Source: Azospirillum brasilense (GTDB lineage: Bacteria; Pseudomonadota; Alphaproteobacteria; Azospirillales; Azospirillaceae). From it: 64,000 nucleotides of DNA. A program made the translations under genes and the position numbers. Positions 1 to 11,220 of this stretch are shown one piece after another. Location of the stretch: the NCBI RefSeq assembly GCF_005222205.1, contig NZ_CP032345.1, positions 1,305,001 to 1,369,000 of the forward strand, given 5' to 3'. The notes beneath the pieces were generated by a model. That model was given only the letters and a program-made list of their open reading frames with translations, had not been told where the DNA came from and made no database searches. The stretch's first letter is position 1; each line of letters begins with the position of its first letter.

Positions 1-1809
1 GGATACATCGGCGTCGATGTGTTCTTCGTGATTTCCGGCTACCTCATCGGCTCCATCGTTCTGAACGATGCGCAGCGCGGCAGCTTCTCCCTCGCCGACT
101 TCTATGTCCGCCGCGTCCGCCGGATCCTTCCCGCCCTGTTCGCGGCGCTGGCGGTCACCGCGGTGCTCGCCCTGTTTCTGCTGTCGCCCCAGGAGCTGAA
201 GAGCTTTTCCCAGAACCTCGCGGCGACCACGCTGTTCTCGTCGAACATCGTCTATTATCTGAAGTCCGGTTACTTCGAGAACGCGGCGGAGATGAACCCG
301 CTTCTCCACACCTGGTCGCTGGGGGTGGAGCAGCAGTTCTACATCATCTTTCCCCTCGCCGTGCTGGCCCTGCTCCCCTACGGGCGTCCGGTGTGGATCG
401 CCGTTCTGCTGGCGGCGGCGGCGGCGTCCTTCGCCTTGGGCGTGTCGCTGGTCCGGGATCATCCGGTGGCGGCCTTCTACCTGCTGCCGCCCCGGCTGTG
501 GGAACTGGTGCTGGGCGCCCTTCTCGCCTTCGGCGCCGTTCCGGACATCCGCGGCCGCGCGGTGCGCGAACTGACCTCCGCCCTCGGCGCCGCCCTGATC
601 CTCGTCAGCGTGTTCGCCTTGACGGAGGCGACGGCCTTTCCGGGCTACGCGGCGCTGCTGCCCTGCCTGGGGGCGGCGCTGGTGATCCACGCGGGGCGGA
701 GCGGTCCGACGGCGGTCGGGAGGGTGCTGACGCTGCGCCCCATGGTCTTCATCGGCCTGATTTCCTACTCGATGTACATCTGGCATTGGCCGCTGATGGT
801 CTTCGCGCGCTTCTACAAAGGGCGGGATCTGACCATTAGGGAAACGCTGATCCTTCTCGCGCTCATCGCCGCGGTGTCCGTGCTGTCCTGGCGGCTGATC
901 GAGGTTCCCTTCCGCAAGCCCAGGGCGAAGTCGGACCGCCGGCCGTCCAAGGTCTTCGCGCGGACCGGCTGGGTCATGGCGGGATTGGCGGGGGTCGGGC
1001 TGCTCGGCCATCTGTCCAACGGGCTGCCGCAGCGCTTCGCCGATTACGCGCCGCAGGACATTTCAGGACGGGAACTCTACAAGGAACACACCTGCTTCCT
1101 CGAGACCGACCAGCCGCCCGAGGCGTGGCCGGGCCTGGAGAATTGCCGGATCGGGTCGCCGAAGGCGGAGGCACCCACCGCCCTGCTCTGGGGGGATTCC
1201 TTCGCCGCCCATTATGTGCCGGGGCTGCAGACGGTCGCCGATACCCTGCCTTTCAACATCGTGCAGTACACGGCTTCCGGCTGCCCGCCCATCAAGGACC
1301 TGTCCGTCAACGCCCGCCCGAACTGCCAGGAGTTCAACCGCCGCGTCGATGAACTCATCGACCGCAACGGCATCCGCATCGTCATCATGGCGGCGCGGTG
1401 GGAATGGTACATGGACACCAACGCCCTCGACCTTCGCCGCCTGCATGAGACCGTCGGCGCGCTGCTGAGCCGGGGCATCCGCATCGTCGTGCTGGGACAG
1501 AGCCCGGTCTTCCGCTTCCGCAACCCCTACGACCACACCTATTTCATGAAGTCGGAGCGGGCCTATTCGATCACCGGCCAAGCCGCCGACCAGCCGGTCA
1601 TCACGGCGACGCGCGGTGCGCAGTTCGTCGACACCTCCGACTATTTCTGCGACCCCGATCCCTGCAAGGACCTTCCGCTCTGCCGGATCAGGGACGACCA
1701 GGGCTTCTATTTCCTGGATCAGGGCCACTTCTCGGCCCATGGCAGCACCCTGCTCGTGCAGAGCATCCAGGAGGTTCTGCGCGCCCCCGACCCGTTCTAT
1801 GGAGAGTGA
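1..1809 (+). CDS. Acyltransferase 3 / SGNH-domain membrane protein (5' end cut by window)
   Basis: Reading frame 1 is open from the first base (GYIGVDVFFVISGYLIG...), so the true start lies upstream. The N-terminal half is a multi-spanning acyltransferase-3 (OafA/YrhL) domain with hydrophobic segments and the typical motif VFFVISGYLI near the visible start. The C-terminal part is periplasmic and SGNH-like, with the nucleophile block LLWGDSFAAHY and the Asp-x-x-His pair in DQGHFSAHG. This architecture O-acetylates surface polysaccharides at the inner membrane, the SGNH domain completing the transfer outside. The substrate cannot be read from sequence. The gene is convergent with acnA. Confidence 0.9.
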   Translation, partial: GYIGVDVFFVISGYLIGSIVLNDAQRGSFSLADFYVRRVRRILPALFAALAVTAVLALFLLSPQELKSFSQNLAATTLFSSNIVYYLKSGYFENAAEMNPLLHTWSLGVEQQFYIIFPLAVLALLPYGRPVWIAVLLAAAAASFALGVSLVRDHPVAAFYLLPPRLWELVLGALLAFGAVPDIRGRAVRELTSALGAALILVSVFALTEATAFPGYAALLPCLGAALVIHAGRSGPTAVGRVLTLRPMVFIGLISYSMYIWHWPLMVFARFYKGRDLTIRETLILLALIAAVSVLSWRLIEVPFRKPRAKSDRRPSKVFARTGWVMAGLAGVGLLGHLSNGLPQRFADYAPQDISGRELYKEHTCFLETDQPPEAWPGLENCRIGSPKAEAPTALLWGDSFAAHYVPGLQTVADTLPFNIVQYTASGCPPIKDLSVNARPNCQEFNRRVDELIDRNGIRIVIMAARWEWYMDTNALDLRRLHETVGALLSRGIRIVVLGQSPVFRFRNPYDHTYFMKSERAYSITGQAADQPVITATRGAQFVDTSDYFCDPDPCKDLPLCRIRDDQGFYFLDQGHFSAHGSTLLVQSIQEVLRAPDPFYGE

Positions 1810-1828
1810 GGCCCGGCCGGAACGCCGC

Positions 1829-1858
1829 GCAGCGGGAGGGCGGAGCCGCCCCCGCTGC
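1829..1858. terminator. GC-rich stem-loop between convergent genes
   Basis: An eight-base arm GCAGCGGG pairs with CCCGCTGC, and an inner GGCGG/CCGCC pairing extends the stem. It sits between the ends of the acyltransferase and acnA. There is no U-tract on either strand, so it may act as a transcript end stabiliser or a weak bidirectional terminator. Confidence 0.4.
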
Positions 1859-1869
1859 GCCGGCATCCG

Positions 1870-4560
<2,691 letters not shown>

Positions 4561-4822
4561 GGTACCCCTCCTTCGCGTTATTGGCGGACCGGCCGGGCGG
4601 CGGCCGTGGTTTCCGCATGTCTCAACCGCCTGATTTAGTGCCGGTCCCGCCCCCCTTCAAACGGCGCCGTGCAAAGGGCAGACAAGCGGAAGCGTGAGGG
4701 CTGCGCTCTCTTCGTGCGAAACGGGGCCGGTCCGTACTAGAATCCCGCGCAACGAGAACCACGCAACGAAAACCATGCGGGCGGGCGGAGCGGCCCGGCG
4801 CGCGACGGGTGGAGGAAACGGA

Positions 4823-6166
4823 ATGGCATGGCGCGCCCCGGCTTTGGCGGCGGTGGCCCTGGCGATGGCGGTGCTGTGCGCCCCGGCCGAGGCCGCTTCG
4901 GAGTCGCCGCAAGGGGCGCAGTTCTTCCCGCACCTCGTCTACCGCAGCGGCCCCTACGCGCCTTACGGCATCCCGCTGGCCGACGGGGTGGCCGACTATC
5001 TGACGCTGATCAACCGGCGCGACGGCGGCATCGGCGGCGTGCCCATCGCCTGGGAGGAGTGCGACACCGGCTACAACACCGACCGTGGGGTGGACTGCTA
5101 CGAGCGGCTGAAGGCCAAGGGGCCGACCGGCGCCGCCGCCGTGCTGCCGCTGTCCACCGGCATCACCTACGCCCTGATCGAGCGCGGCGGCGCCGACCGC
5201 ATCCCGGTCTTCTCCTCCGGCTATGGGCGGGCGGACGTGTCCGACGGGCGGGTCTTCCCCTACGCGGTCAACGCCCCGGCCAGCTATTGGACGGGCATCG
5301 ACGCCGCCATCAGCCACATTGTCAAGGAACTGGGGGCCACGGAGTTGGGCGGAACCGAGCGGCTGCGCGGGCGGAAGATCGCCTATGTCTACCACGACAG
5401 CGCCTTCGGCAAGGAGCCGCTGCCCATGCTGGAGGCGCTGCGCGGCCCGCTCGGCTTCGAAATGCGCAGCTTCCCCGTCGCCCCGCCGGGGCTGGACCAG
5501 CGCGCCGTGTGGACGCAGATCGCCCGCCACTACCGGCCCGACTACGTGATCCTGTGGGGCTGGGGCGTGCAGAACTCCACCGCCCTGCGCGAGGCCGCCG
5601 CCGCCGGCTATCCGGCCGACCGCATGATCGGCGTCTGGTGGGCCGGGTCGGAGCTGGACGTCCGGCCGGTCGGCCCTGCTGCGGTCGGCTACAAGGCGGT
5701 CGCCTTCCACGCCGCCGGAGCGGATCTGCCGGTGATCCGTGCCATCCGCGAGCAAGTCCACAACCAGGGGCTGGGGGCCGGCGATCCCGGCCAGATCGGC
5801 ACGGTGCTCTACAACCGCGGGGTCTTCAACGCCGCCGTCCTGGTCGAGGCCATCCGCACCGCGCAGGGCAAATACGGGCGCCGGCCGCTGACCGGGGCGC
5901 AGGTCGCCTGGGGCTTCGACCATCTGGACCTGACCGCCGAACGGCTGGCCGCGCTGGGGCTGGACGGCTTCATGCAGCCGCTGCGCATCACCTGCGCCGA
6001 CCATGAGGGGATCGCGCCGCTGCACGTGCAGCGGTGGGATGGCGCGCGCTGGCTGGACGTGTCCGGCCCCATCGAGCCCCGCCGCGCCCTGATCCGCAAG
6101 CTGGTGGCGGAGTCGGCCCGGCGTTTCGCGGCGGAACGCAAGATCGAACCGCGGGCCTGCGATTAG
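4823..6166 (+). CDS. Periplasmic substrate-binding protein, branched-chain amino acid (HAAT) type
   Basis: A 447-residue protein of the Leu/Ile/Val-binding (periplasmic-binding-protein family 6) type. The ATG at 4823 is preferred over upstream in-frame ATGs because GGAGG at 4811-4815 precedes it and it gives a clean signal peptide (MAWRAPALAAVALAMAVL... ending near APAEAA). The mature part has alternating lobes typical of the fold (YGIPLADGVADYLTLIN, YNRGVFNAAVLVEAI). No permease or ATPase gene lies beside it, so it is an orphan binding protein that must borrow a transporter or serve in sensing. The ligand is unknown. Confidence 0.85.
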   Translation: MAWRAPALAAVALAMAVLCAPAEAASESPQGAQFFPHLVYRSGPYAPYGIPLADGVADYLTLINRRDGGIGGVPIAWEECDTGYNTDRGVDCYERLKAKGPTGAAAVLPLSTGITYALIERGGADRIPVFSSGYGRADVSDGRVFPYAVNAPASYWTGIDAAISHIVKELGATELGGTERLRGRKIAYVYHDSAFGKEPLPMLEALRGPLGFEMRSFPVAPPGLDQRAVWTQIARHYRPDYVILWGWGVQNSTALREAAAAGYPADRMIGVWWAGSELDVRPVGPAAVGYKAVAFHAAGADLPVIRAIREQVHNQGLGAGDPGQIGTVLYNRGVFNAAVLVEAIRTAQGKYGRRPLTGAQVAWGFDHLDLTAERLAALGLDGFMQPLRITCADHEGIAPLHVQRWDGARWLDVSGPIEPRRALIRKLVAESARRFAAERKIEPRACD

Positions 6167-6173
6167 GAGTCCT

Positions 6174-7193
6174 TCAGGTCGGGCGCATCGCCACGTAGCG
6201 GCAGAAGCGCAACCCGCTGCCCAGCACGCGCAGGCGCGACCACCACAACGCCAGCTCGCGGGCCAGCGCCTTCAGCACGCGGGGTTCGGGAACGGCGGTC
6301 TTCAGCGCCTCGCCCAGCCGGCGCACCCGCTCCACGGCCTGCCGGCGGTGGAACTGGGTCAGATCCTCGGAAATGCGCAGGTCCAGGTTGCGCTGGGTCA
6401 GCTCGTCGGCCATGCGGGTGGCCGACCAGGGATAGACCTCCAGAGGCTCGGAATCGCGCCAGCCGTTCCAGCTCTCCCAGGAGGACGGGGTGCCTTCGAT
6501 CACGTAATCGAACAGCAGCACGCCGCCCTTCGGCTTGACGCAGTCGCAGACGCGGTCGAGGAAATTCTCCTTGTCGCGCACCCGGTGCATCACCCGGTCG
6601 GCCAGCACGAGGTCGAAGGCGCCCGCCTGGTTGAAATGCTCGGGGTCGTAATGGCCGATCGGCGCCTTCTTCGACACGCCCAGCGCCTTGGAGCGCTCCA
6701 TCCCCAGCTTGGCCAGCAGGGGCGACATCTCCAGCCCGGTCACCCAGGTGTCGTAGCTGTCCACGATGCCGCGCGCCGGGCCGCCCAGCCCCGCCGAGAG
6801 GTCCAGCACGCTCTTGGCCGGGTTCAGCCCGAAGGAGCGGACGGATTCGACCATCCATTGCGAGTCGCCGGGACCGACGCAGTCCGGACCCCACAGCATC
6901 TGAGCCCCTTCCGTGCGGGCGACCGACCAGACCGGTTCGCCCTGGCGATCGAGCTGCAGATTCTCCAGCCGCTCCAGGTCGGCATCGGGCCGCGGCGCCT
7001 CGGGCGGCAGAGCGCCGGCGGGCGCGGCGGAGCCCAGCGCCGCCACCGGGCCGCGCAGGGGCAGGCGGGAGGCGGGGGCGGTGCGGGCCAGACGGGACAG
7101 GGCGGCGAGGTCGTAGCCTTCCCACCAGGCGACGAATTTCGTCCGCCAGTCGGGATTGCGCCAGCGCTCCCTATCCTGAAAATTGTGCCGCAT
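6174..7193 (-). CDS. Class I SAM-dependent methyltransferase
   Basis: From the ATG at 7193 (MRHNFQDRERW) the protein has 339 residues. The Rossmann methyltransferase domain lies centrally. Motif I is SVLDLSAGLGGPARGI, the acidic turn is VTGLEMSPLLA, and motif IV is FDLVLADRVMHRV followed by KPKGGVLLFDYV. A longer frame to 7331 exists but adds an AT-rich, non-family N-terminus, so I chose the internal start. The gene is convergent with the binding-protein gene, with 7 bp between ends. The methyl acceptor is unknown. The extra N- and C-terminal segments are not ones I recognise. Confidence 0.75.
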   Translation of the reverse strand: MRHNFQDRERWRNPDWRTKFVAWWEGYDLAALSRLARTAPASRLPLRGPVAALGSAAPAGALPPEAPRPDADLERLENLQLDRQGEPVWSVARTEGAQMLWGPDCVGPGDSQWMVESVRSFGLNPAKSVLDLSAGLGGPARGIVDSYDTWVTGLEMSPLLAKLGMERSKALGVSKKAPIGHYDPEHFNQAGAFDLVLADRVMHRVRDKENFLDRVCDCVKPKGGVLLFDYVIEGTPSSWESWNGWRDSEPLEVYPWSATRMADELTQRNLDLRISEDLTQFHRRQAVERVRRLGEALKTAVPEPRVLKALARELALWWSRLRVLGSGLRFCRYVAMRPT

Positions 7194-7515
7194 CCGGCGC
7201 TGCGTTTCCAAAATTGCTGCCCCACAAAGGACGGCCACCGCCGGCATCCACGGATACCGCACAATATAGAGGTAGACCTCAACAGTCGGGGAGTCAAGTA
7301 ACCAGCGCGAACAGTTGGAGAGGACTTGCATGAACTGTCGCGAAAATTTTATCTAACTGTGAAATATTTCTGCAACACCCACGGCTTGCGGTTCCGAAGG
7401 CGGCGCGCGGCCAGGTGGCCGAAGCGCGCCGCGTTGCAGCATCGGGGCGCAATGCCTATAGTTCCGCCCCAGCACCCCCACAGCCCGTCCCCCACCCCGC
7501 GCAAGGAGCACCGGC
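7194..7515. other. Divergent intergenic region, partly AT-rich
   Basis: This 322-bp gap separates the methyltransferase (leftward) from the Nudix gene (rightward). Its middle part, about 7255-7375, is much richer in A+T than its surroundings and probably carries the leftward promoter. A recognisable rightward promoter is listed separately. I see no coding potential, RNA gene or repeat here. Confidence 0.5.
7434..7462 (+). promoter_or_regulatory. Sigma70-type promoter for the Nudix/exonuclease pair
   Basis: TTGCAG at 7434-7439 and TATAGT at 7457-7462 are separated by exactly 17 bp, 53 bp upstream of the GTG start at 7516. This is a good match to the housekeeping consensus in otherwise GC-rich DNA. 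It is called by eye. Confidence 0.5.
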
Positions 7516-8106
7516 GTGCCGCACAAGACCGGCAACCCCTGGACCGTCCTGACGACCAAGCCGATCTACGAGAATCCGTGGATGCGGGTGGTGGAGCACG
7601 ATGTGCTGACCCCGCTCGGCAACCCCGGCATCTACGGCGTCATGCACGCCCAGAATCTGGCGACCGGTGTGGTTCCCATCGACGACCAGGGCCGCGTCAC
7701 TCTGGTCGGCCAGTACCGCTTCCCCTTGGAGCAGTACAGCTGGGAGATCCCGGAAGGCGGCGGCAAGAAGGGCGTCGAGCCGGTGGAGTCGGCCAAGCGC
7801 GAGCTGCTGGAGGAAACCGGCCAGACCGCCCGCCACTGGCTGCCGATCCTGACCATGCACCTGTCCAACAGCATCACCGACGAGACGGCCCACTGCTTTC
7901 TCGCCTGGGGGATCGAGCAGGGGCAGGCCGAACCGGAGGAGACGGAGGTCCTGCAGCTGCGCCACGTCCCCTTCGCCGAGGCCTACGCCATGGTCAAGCG
8001 CGGCGAGATCACCGACGCCATCGCGGTGGCCTGCCTGATGAGGGTCCGCCTGATGGCGCTCGACGGCGACCTGCCCGAGGACGTCACCCGCCTGATCCTG
8101 GGTTGA
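7516..8106 (+). CDS. Nudix hydrolase, ADP-ribose pyrophosphatase-like
   Basis: A 196-residue Nudix protein. The Nudix helix is readable as the GGGKK loop followed by RELLEETGQ, which supplies the metal-binding glutamates. The upstream WEIPEGG strand resembles ADP-ribose and other NDP-sugar pyrophosphatases, which usually cut the diphosphate of nucleotide sugars. The start is GTG at 7516, preceded by AAGGAG at 7503-7508. The exonuclease gene follows after 11 bp, so the two probably share a transcript. The exact substrate is inferred only from family resemblance. Confidence 0.85.
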   Translation: MPHKTGNPWTVLTTKPIYENPWMRVVEHDVLTPLGNPGIYGVMHAQNLATGVVPIDDQGRVTLVGQYRFPLEQYSWEIPEGGGKKGVEPVESAKRELLEETGQTARHWLPILTMHLSNSITDETAHCFLAWGIEQGQAEPEETEVLQLRHVPFAEAYAMVKRGEITDAIAVACLMRVRLMALDGDLPEDVTRLILG

Positions 8107-8117
8107 GGGAAGACGTC

Positions 8118-8741
8118 ATGCAGGCTGTCGCCATCGATTTCGAAACCGCCAACGAGTCACGGACCAGCGCCTGTTCCATCGGCGTCGCCTGGATCGAGGA
8201 CGGACGCGTGGTGGAGACGGAGGAGCATCTGATCCGCCCGCGGGAGATGCGCTTCAACCCCTTCAACACCGCCGTCCACGGGCTGCGGGCGGAGGATGTC
8301 GCCGGCGCGCCGGAATTCCCGGAGGTCTGGCGCCGCTTCGCCCGGCGGCTGGAGGGCCGACTGGTGCTGGCCCACAACGCCTCCTTCGACATCAGCGTGC
8401 TGCGCCACACGCTGGACGATTACGGTCTGGACTGGCCGGCCTGCAGCTACCTCTGCACCGTGGTGCTGGCGCGCAAGGCGTGGCCGCAGCTGGCCGCGCA
8501 CAAGCTGAATTATCTGGCCGACCATCTGGGCATCGCGCTCGACCACCACCGCGCCGGCAGCGACGCCGAGGCCTGCGGGCGCATCGCCCTCGCCGCCACC
8601 CGCGTGCTGGGGCTGGAGCGGCTGGCCGACATCGCCGCGGCCACCGGCATCACGTTCGGGCAGCTGGCGCCGGGCGGCTACAGCCCCTGCAAGGGCGGCA
8701 ATCCGCCGCCCCGGCGGCGGCGTCTGGTGCCGGTGATCTGA
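8118..8741 (+). CDS. 3'-5' exonuclease, DEDDh (DnaQ/epsilon) family
   Basis: A 207-residue protein with all exonuclease motifs: AIDFETAN (D-x-E) at the N-terminus, VHGL then HNASFDISVL (second Asp) in the middle, and HRAGSDAEACG (His-x4-Asp) near residue 145. It is a stand-alone DnaQ-fold nuclease, likely acting on single-stranded DNA or small RNA ends. The ATG at 8118 gives MQAVAIDFETAN and follows the Nudix stop by 11 bp. The C-terminus is a basic, proline-rich tail (PPPRRRRLVPVI). A frame running further upstream is only the Nudix gene read out of phase. Confidence 0.85.
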   Translation: MQAVAIDFETANESRTSACSIGVAWIEDGRVVETEEHLIRPREMRFNPFNTAVHGLRAEDVAGAPEFPEVWRRFARRLEGRLVLAHNASFDISVLRHTLDDYGLDWPACSYLCTVVLARKAWPQLAAHKLNYLADHLGIALDHHRAGSDAEACGRIALAATRVLGLERLADIAAATGITFGQLAPGGYSPCKGGNPPPRRRRLVPVI

Positions 8742-8744
8742 AGC

Positions 8745-9209
8745 TCAGCGCTCGACCAGATAGCGCAGGGTCAGCGTCGTGCGCGTCACCGGCTCGGCGA
8801 CCGTCAGGGCGGCGTCGGCGTAGCGCGGCGGGCCGAAGCGCATGGGGGCGTCGTTGCTGAAGCCGACTCCCTCCGTCGGCAGGCCGAGGAAGTTGCGGTC
8901 GAGTTCGAGATTCTGGTTCTCGTCATGAAAGGACTGCACCGCGTAGGTGCCGGGCGGCACCTTGTGCACCACCACGGTGACGCTGCCCGGCCGCGCCGGC
9001 TCCGCCGCGGTGTAGGGGCAGTTGGGTCCCAGGAAGGTCTCCTGGGTGCACACCGCGACCAGCACCTTCCCCTGGGCGTTCGCGACGTTGGCAACGGTGA
9101 TGGCAAGGTCGCCGGCGATGGCCGGGGCCGTCGCCAGGAGGATCGCCAGAGCGGCCAGCGATCCGACCACCGTGGCGTTGCGGGCGGTCCGGAACTGCCA
9201 GTGAATCAT
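8745..9209 (-). CDS. DUF2141-family exported protein
   Basis: A 154-residue protein. Its ATG at 9209 overlaps the stop of the upstream glycosyltransferase as ATGA, which settles the start (MIHWQFRTARN) against a longer frame. It has a signal peptide with a hydrophobic core ending near AIAGD. The mature part matches the DUF2141 pattern: DLAITVANV, the FHDENQNLELDRNFLG block and EGVGFSNDA. The family is uncharacterised and exported. Its position as last gene of the carotenoid operon suggests a role in the cell envelope, but that is inference only. Confidence 0.75.
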   Translation of the reverse strand: MIHWQFRTARNATVVGSLAALAILLATAPAIAGDLAITVANVANAQGKVLVAVCTQETFLGPNCPYTAAEPARPGSVTVVVHKVPPGTYAVQSFHDENQNLELDRNFLGLPTEGVGFSNDAPMRFGPPRYADAALTVAEPVTRTTLTLRYLVER

Positions 9210-10357
9210 GGTGCACCCGTTCGTGAGGTGGACGGATAGGCGCGCCCGCGCCATTCCGCCGGGCGGCCCCGGCGGGCGCGCAGCAGCGCCGACCATTGGA
9301 TCGCCAGCAGGATCAGGATGCCCACGGGGTGGAGCAGCGCCCCGGCCAGACTCTGGCGGAAACGCAGGGCCAGCAGCAAGCGCAACGACAGACCTGCCGC
9401 CACGGCCAGCGCCGCCAGGGCGGCAGCCCCCTCCGGCAGCGGGTCAAGCGCCGCCCAGCCCAGCAGCAGCCAGGGCAGGACATGGCCGCCGAACAGCAGC
9501 AGGGTCCAGACCGGCAGGGCGACCGGGGTCGCCATCCCCTCCGTCGCGTTCTTCGAGAAGCCGGACCACACCTCCCGCCAGCCGCGATACATCCGGCAGC
9601 GGGCGAGGCCGGTCGCGTCGAACAGGTCGGTCCCCTGCCCCGCCCGGCGGAAGGCCCGCGGCAGCGTCACCCCGTCGTGCAGCGAGGTCGCGATGGCGGC
9701 GTGGCCGCCGGCCGTCTGGTAGGCATCCCGCCGCACCGCAATCAACTGGCCGCAGGCGGCGGCGAAGCCCGGATTGCCCGACCAGCGCATCCCGACCATC
9801 GGCAGATAGCCGAGCAGCAGGACATGGATCAGCGGGATCACCAGCGCCTCGGCCAGGGTGCCGGTCTCCTGGCGCGGGAAGCCGCTGACCAGCCCCGACC
9901 TGCCCGCCAGCAGCGCGCCGCAGGCCAGCCGGGCGGCGTCCGGGGCCAGCCGCACGTCGGCGTCCTGGAACAGCAGCACCGGGTGCCGCGCCAGACCGGC
10001 GAGCGCCTGGCAGGCGTGCTGCTTGCCCGACCAGCCGGGCGGCAGCGGCGGCGCCGTCTCCACGCGCAGGCGCGGGTCGCGAGCGGCGATGGCGCGGACG
10101 ATCTCCGCCGTGCGGTCGGTGGAATGGTCGTCCAGCACCACCACCTCCACCGTCACGCCGCAGCTGGACAGCGCCGCCCGCACCGCGGCGGCGATGGTGG
10201 CCTCCTCGTTGCGGGCGGGAATCAGGATGCTGACGGCGGCCCCCGGCGGCGGCTCGGCCCGCGGGCGACGGTAGAGGCACAGATTCACGAGGCCCAGCCC
10301 CAGAGGCAGCAGGGCGAGCGCCAGAGCCAGCGCGGCCAGCAGCGTGACGGTGGGCAT
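9206..10357 (-). CDS. Family 2 glycosyltransferase, carotenoid (CrtQ-like) type
   Basis: A 383-residue membrane-anchored GT-A glycosyltransferase. One N-terminal hydrophobic segment precedes ILIPARNEEATIAAAV, the nucleotide-binding DDHSTD and the metal-binding VLLFQDADVRL. The C-terminal third has further hydrophobic segments. This arrangement is shared by CrtQ (4,4'-diaponeurosporenoate glycosyltransferase) and HpnB-like proteins. The start at 10357 overlaps the acyltransferase stop as TGATG, and its own stop overlaps the DUF2141 gene. In this operon it most plausibly esterifies a sugar to a carotenoid acid. HpnB-type hopanoid work is the alternative. Confidence 0.75.
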   Translation of the reverse strand: MPTVTLLAALALALALLPLGLGLVNLCLYRRPRAEPPPGAAVSILIPARNEEATIAAAVRAALSSCGVTVEVVVLDDHSTDRTAEIVRAIAARDPRLRVETAPPLPPGWSGKQHACQALAGLARHPVLLFQDADVRLAPDAARLACGALLAGRSGLVSGFPRQETGTLAEALVIPLIHVLLLGYLPMVGMRWSGNPGFAAACGQLIAVRRDAYQTAGGHAAIATSLHDGVTLPRAFRRAGQGTDLFDATGLARCRMYRGWREVWSGFSKNATEGMATPVALPVWTLLLFGGHVLPWLLLGWAALDPLPEGAAALAALAVAAGLSLRLLLALRFRQSLAGALLHPVGILILLAIQWSALLRARRGRPAEWRGRAYPSTSRTGAP

Positions 10358-11217
10358 CAGCGGGGGGTCCCTTTCGTGTCCGGTGCATCACCATGGCTGG
10401 CCGTGAAGCGTTGCCCACCGACCCAGGCCCGCGCGCGGCGCCACAGGTCGTAGACGCCGCCAACCCCCACCGTGCCGTCGATCAGCGTCAGGAAGCGCGC
10501 CGGGTCGCGGCTCTGCGCGTCGAGCGCCAGCGCGTCCATCGCCGCCTCCAGCCGGCGCTCCAGCGCGGCGGCGATGTCCGGCACCGGCCAGCCGGCGAAG
10601 GCGGAGGCATCCACGGGCTCGCCGAAGCGGGCCAGCGCCTCCGGCGTGCTCTCGTCCCAGAACGGGTATTCCACGGCGAGCGGCACGACCACCGCCTCGG
10701 GTGCGCGGCGGACCAGATGGGCGATGCCCGGCCGCAGGCTGACGGGCCGGCGGCGCGGATCGGTGAAGGCGCCCTCCGCGGTGATCCACAGCATGGAGCG
10801 CGGGTCGGCCAGGATGCGCCGGCCATGGTGCAGAAAGGCGGCGGCCCCGGCCCGGCCCGGCTCGACCCCGAACAGGCCGATGCGCGCCATGAAGCGGTAC
10901 CGGCGCAGCATCGCCGCCTCGATGGGACCGTAGCCCGGCCGGTCGCGGAAGCGGGTCGTCCCCATCACGATCAGCAAGGCGGGGTCCCACCAGGACGGGT
11001 GGTTCAGGCAGACGATCACCGGCCGGTCGGGCGGCAGGGCCGGCCAGCCCGGCCGGGCCAGCCGCACCGCGTGGAAGTCGCGCCGCATCCGCCGCGCCAT
11101 GACGGCGCCGAAGAAGCGGCAGAGCGCCGGAGAGCGCAACGCGACCGGATCGTCGTTCAGCCAGTCATCCCCCATCCCTGGCCCCATCCCTGGCCCCATC
11201 CCTGGCCCCATCCCCAC
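10357..11217 (-). CDS. PlsC-like lysophospholipid acyltransferase family protein (CrtO-of-Staphylococcus role possible)
   Basis: A 286-residue protein with the acyltransferase motif NHPSWWDPALL (His-x4-Asp) and a downstream LWITAEGAFTD block corresponding to the family's second motif. The first possible start is GTG at 11217, three bases after the desaturase stop and behind a GAGGGGTGGGG stretch. ATG codons at 11211, 11199, 11187 and 11175 lie in a 12-bp tandem repeat, so the N-terminus (MGMGPGMGPG...) is uncertain. In the operon it would add a fatty acid to the glycosylated carotenoid. General glycerolipid acylation cannot be excluded. Confidence 0.75.
   Translation of the reverse strand: MGMGPGMGPGMGPGMGDDWLNDDPVALRSPALCRFFGAVMARRMRRDFHAVRLARPGWPALPPDRPVIVCLNHPSWWDPALLIVMGTTRFRDRPGYGPIEAAMLRRYRFMARIGLFGVEPGRAGAAAFLHHGRRILADPRSMLWITAEGAFTDPRRRPVSLRPGIAHLVRRAPEAVVVPLAVEYPFWDESTPEALARFGEPVDASAFAGWPVPDIAAALERRLEAAMDALALDAQSRDPARFLTLIDGTVGVGGVYDLWRRARAWVGGQRFTASHGDAPDTKGTPR
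11173..11214. repeat. 12-bp tandem repeat at the acyltransferase start
   Basis: The unit CATCCCTGGCCC occurs at 11173-11184, 11185-11196 and 11197-11208, followed by a partial copy. On the coding strand each unit supplies an ATG and reads Gly-Pro-Gly-Met, preserving frame. Copy-number change would add or remove start codons without breaking the gene. Confidence 0.85.
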
Positions 11218-11220
11218 CCC

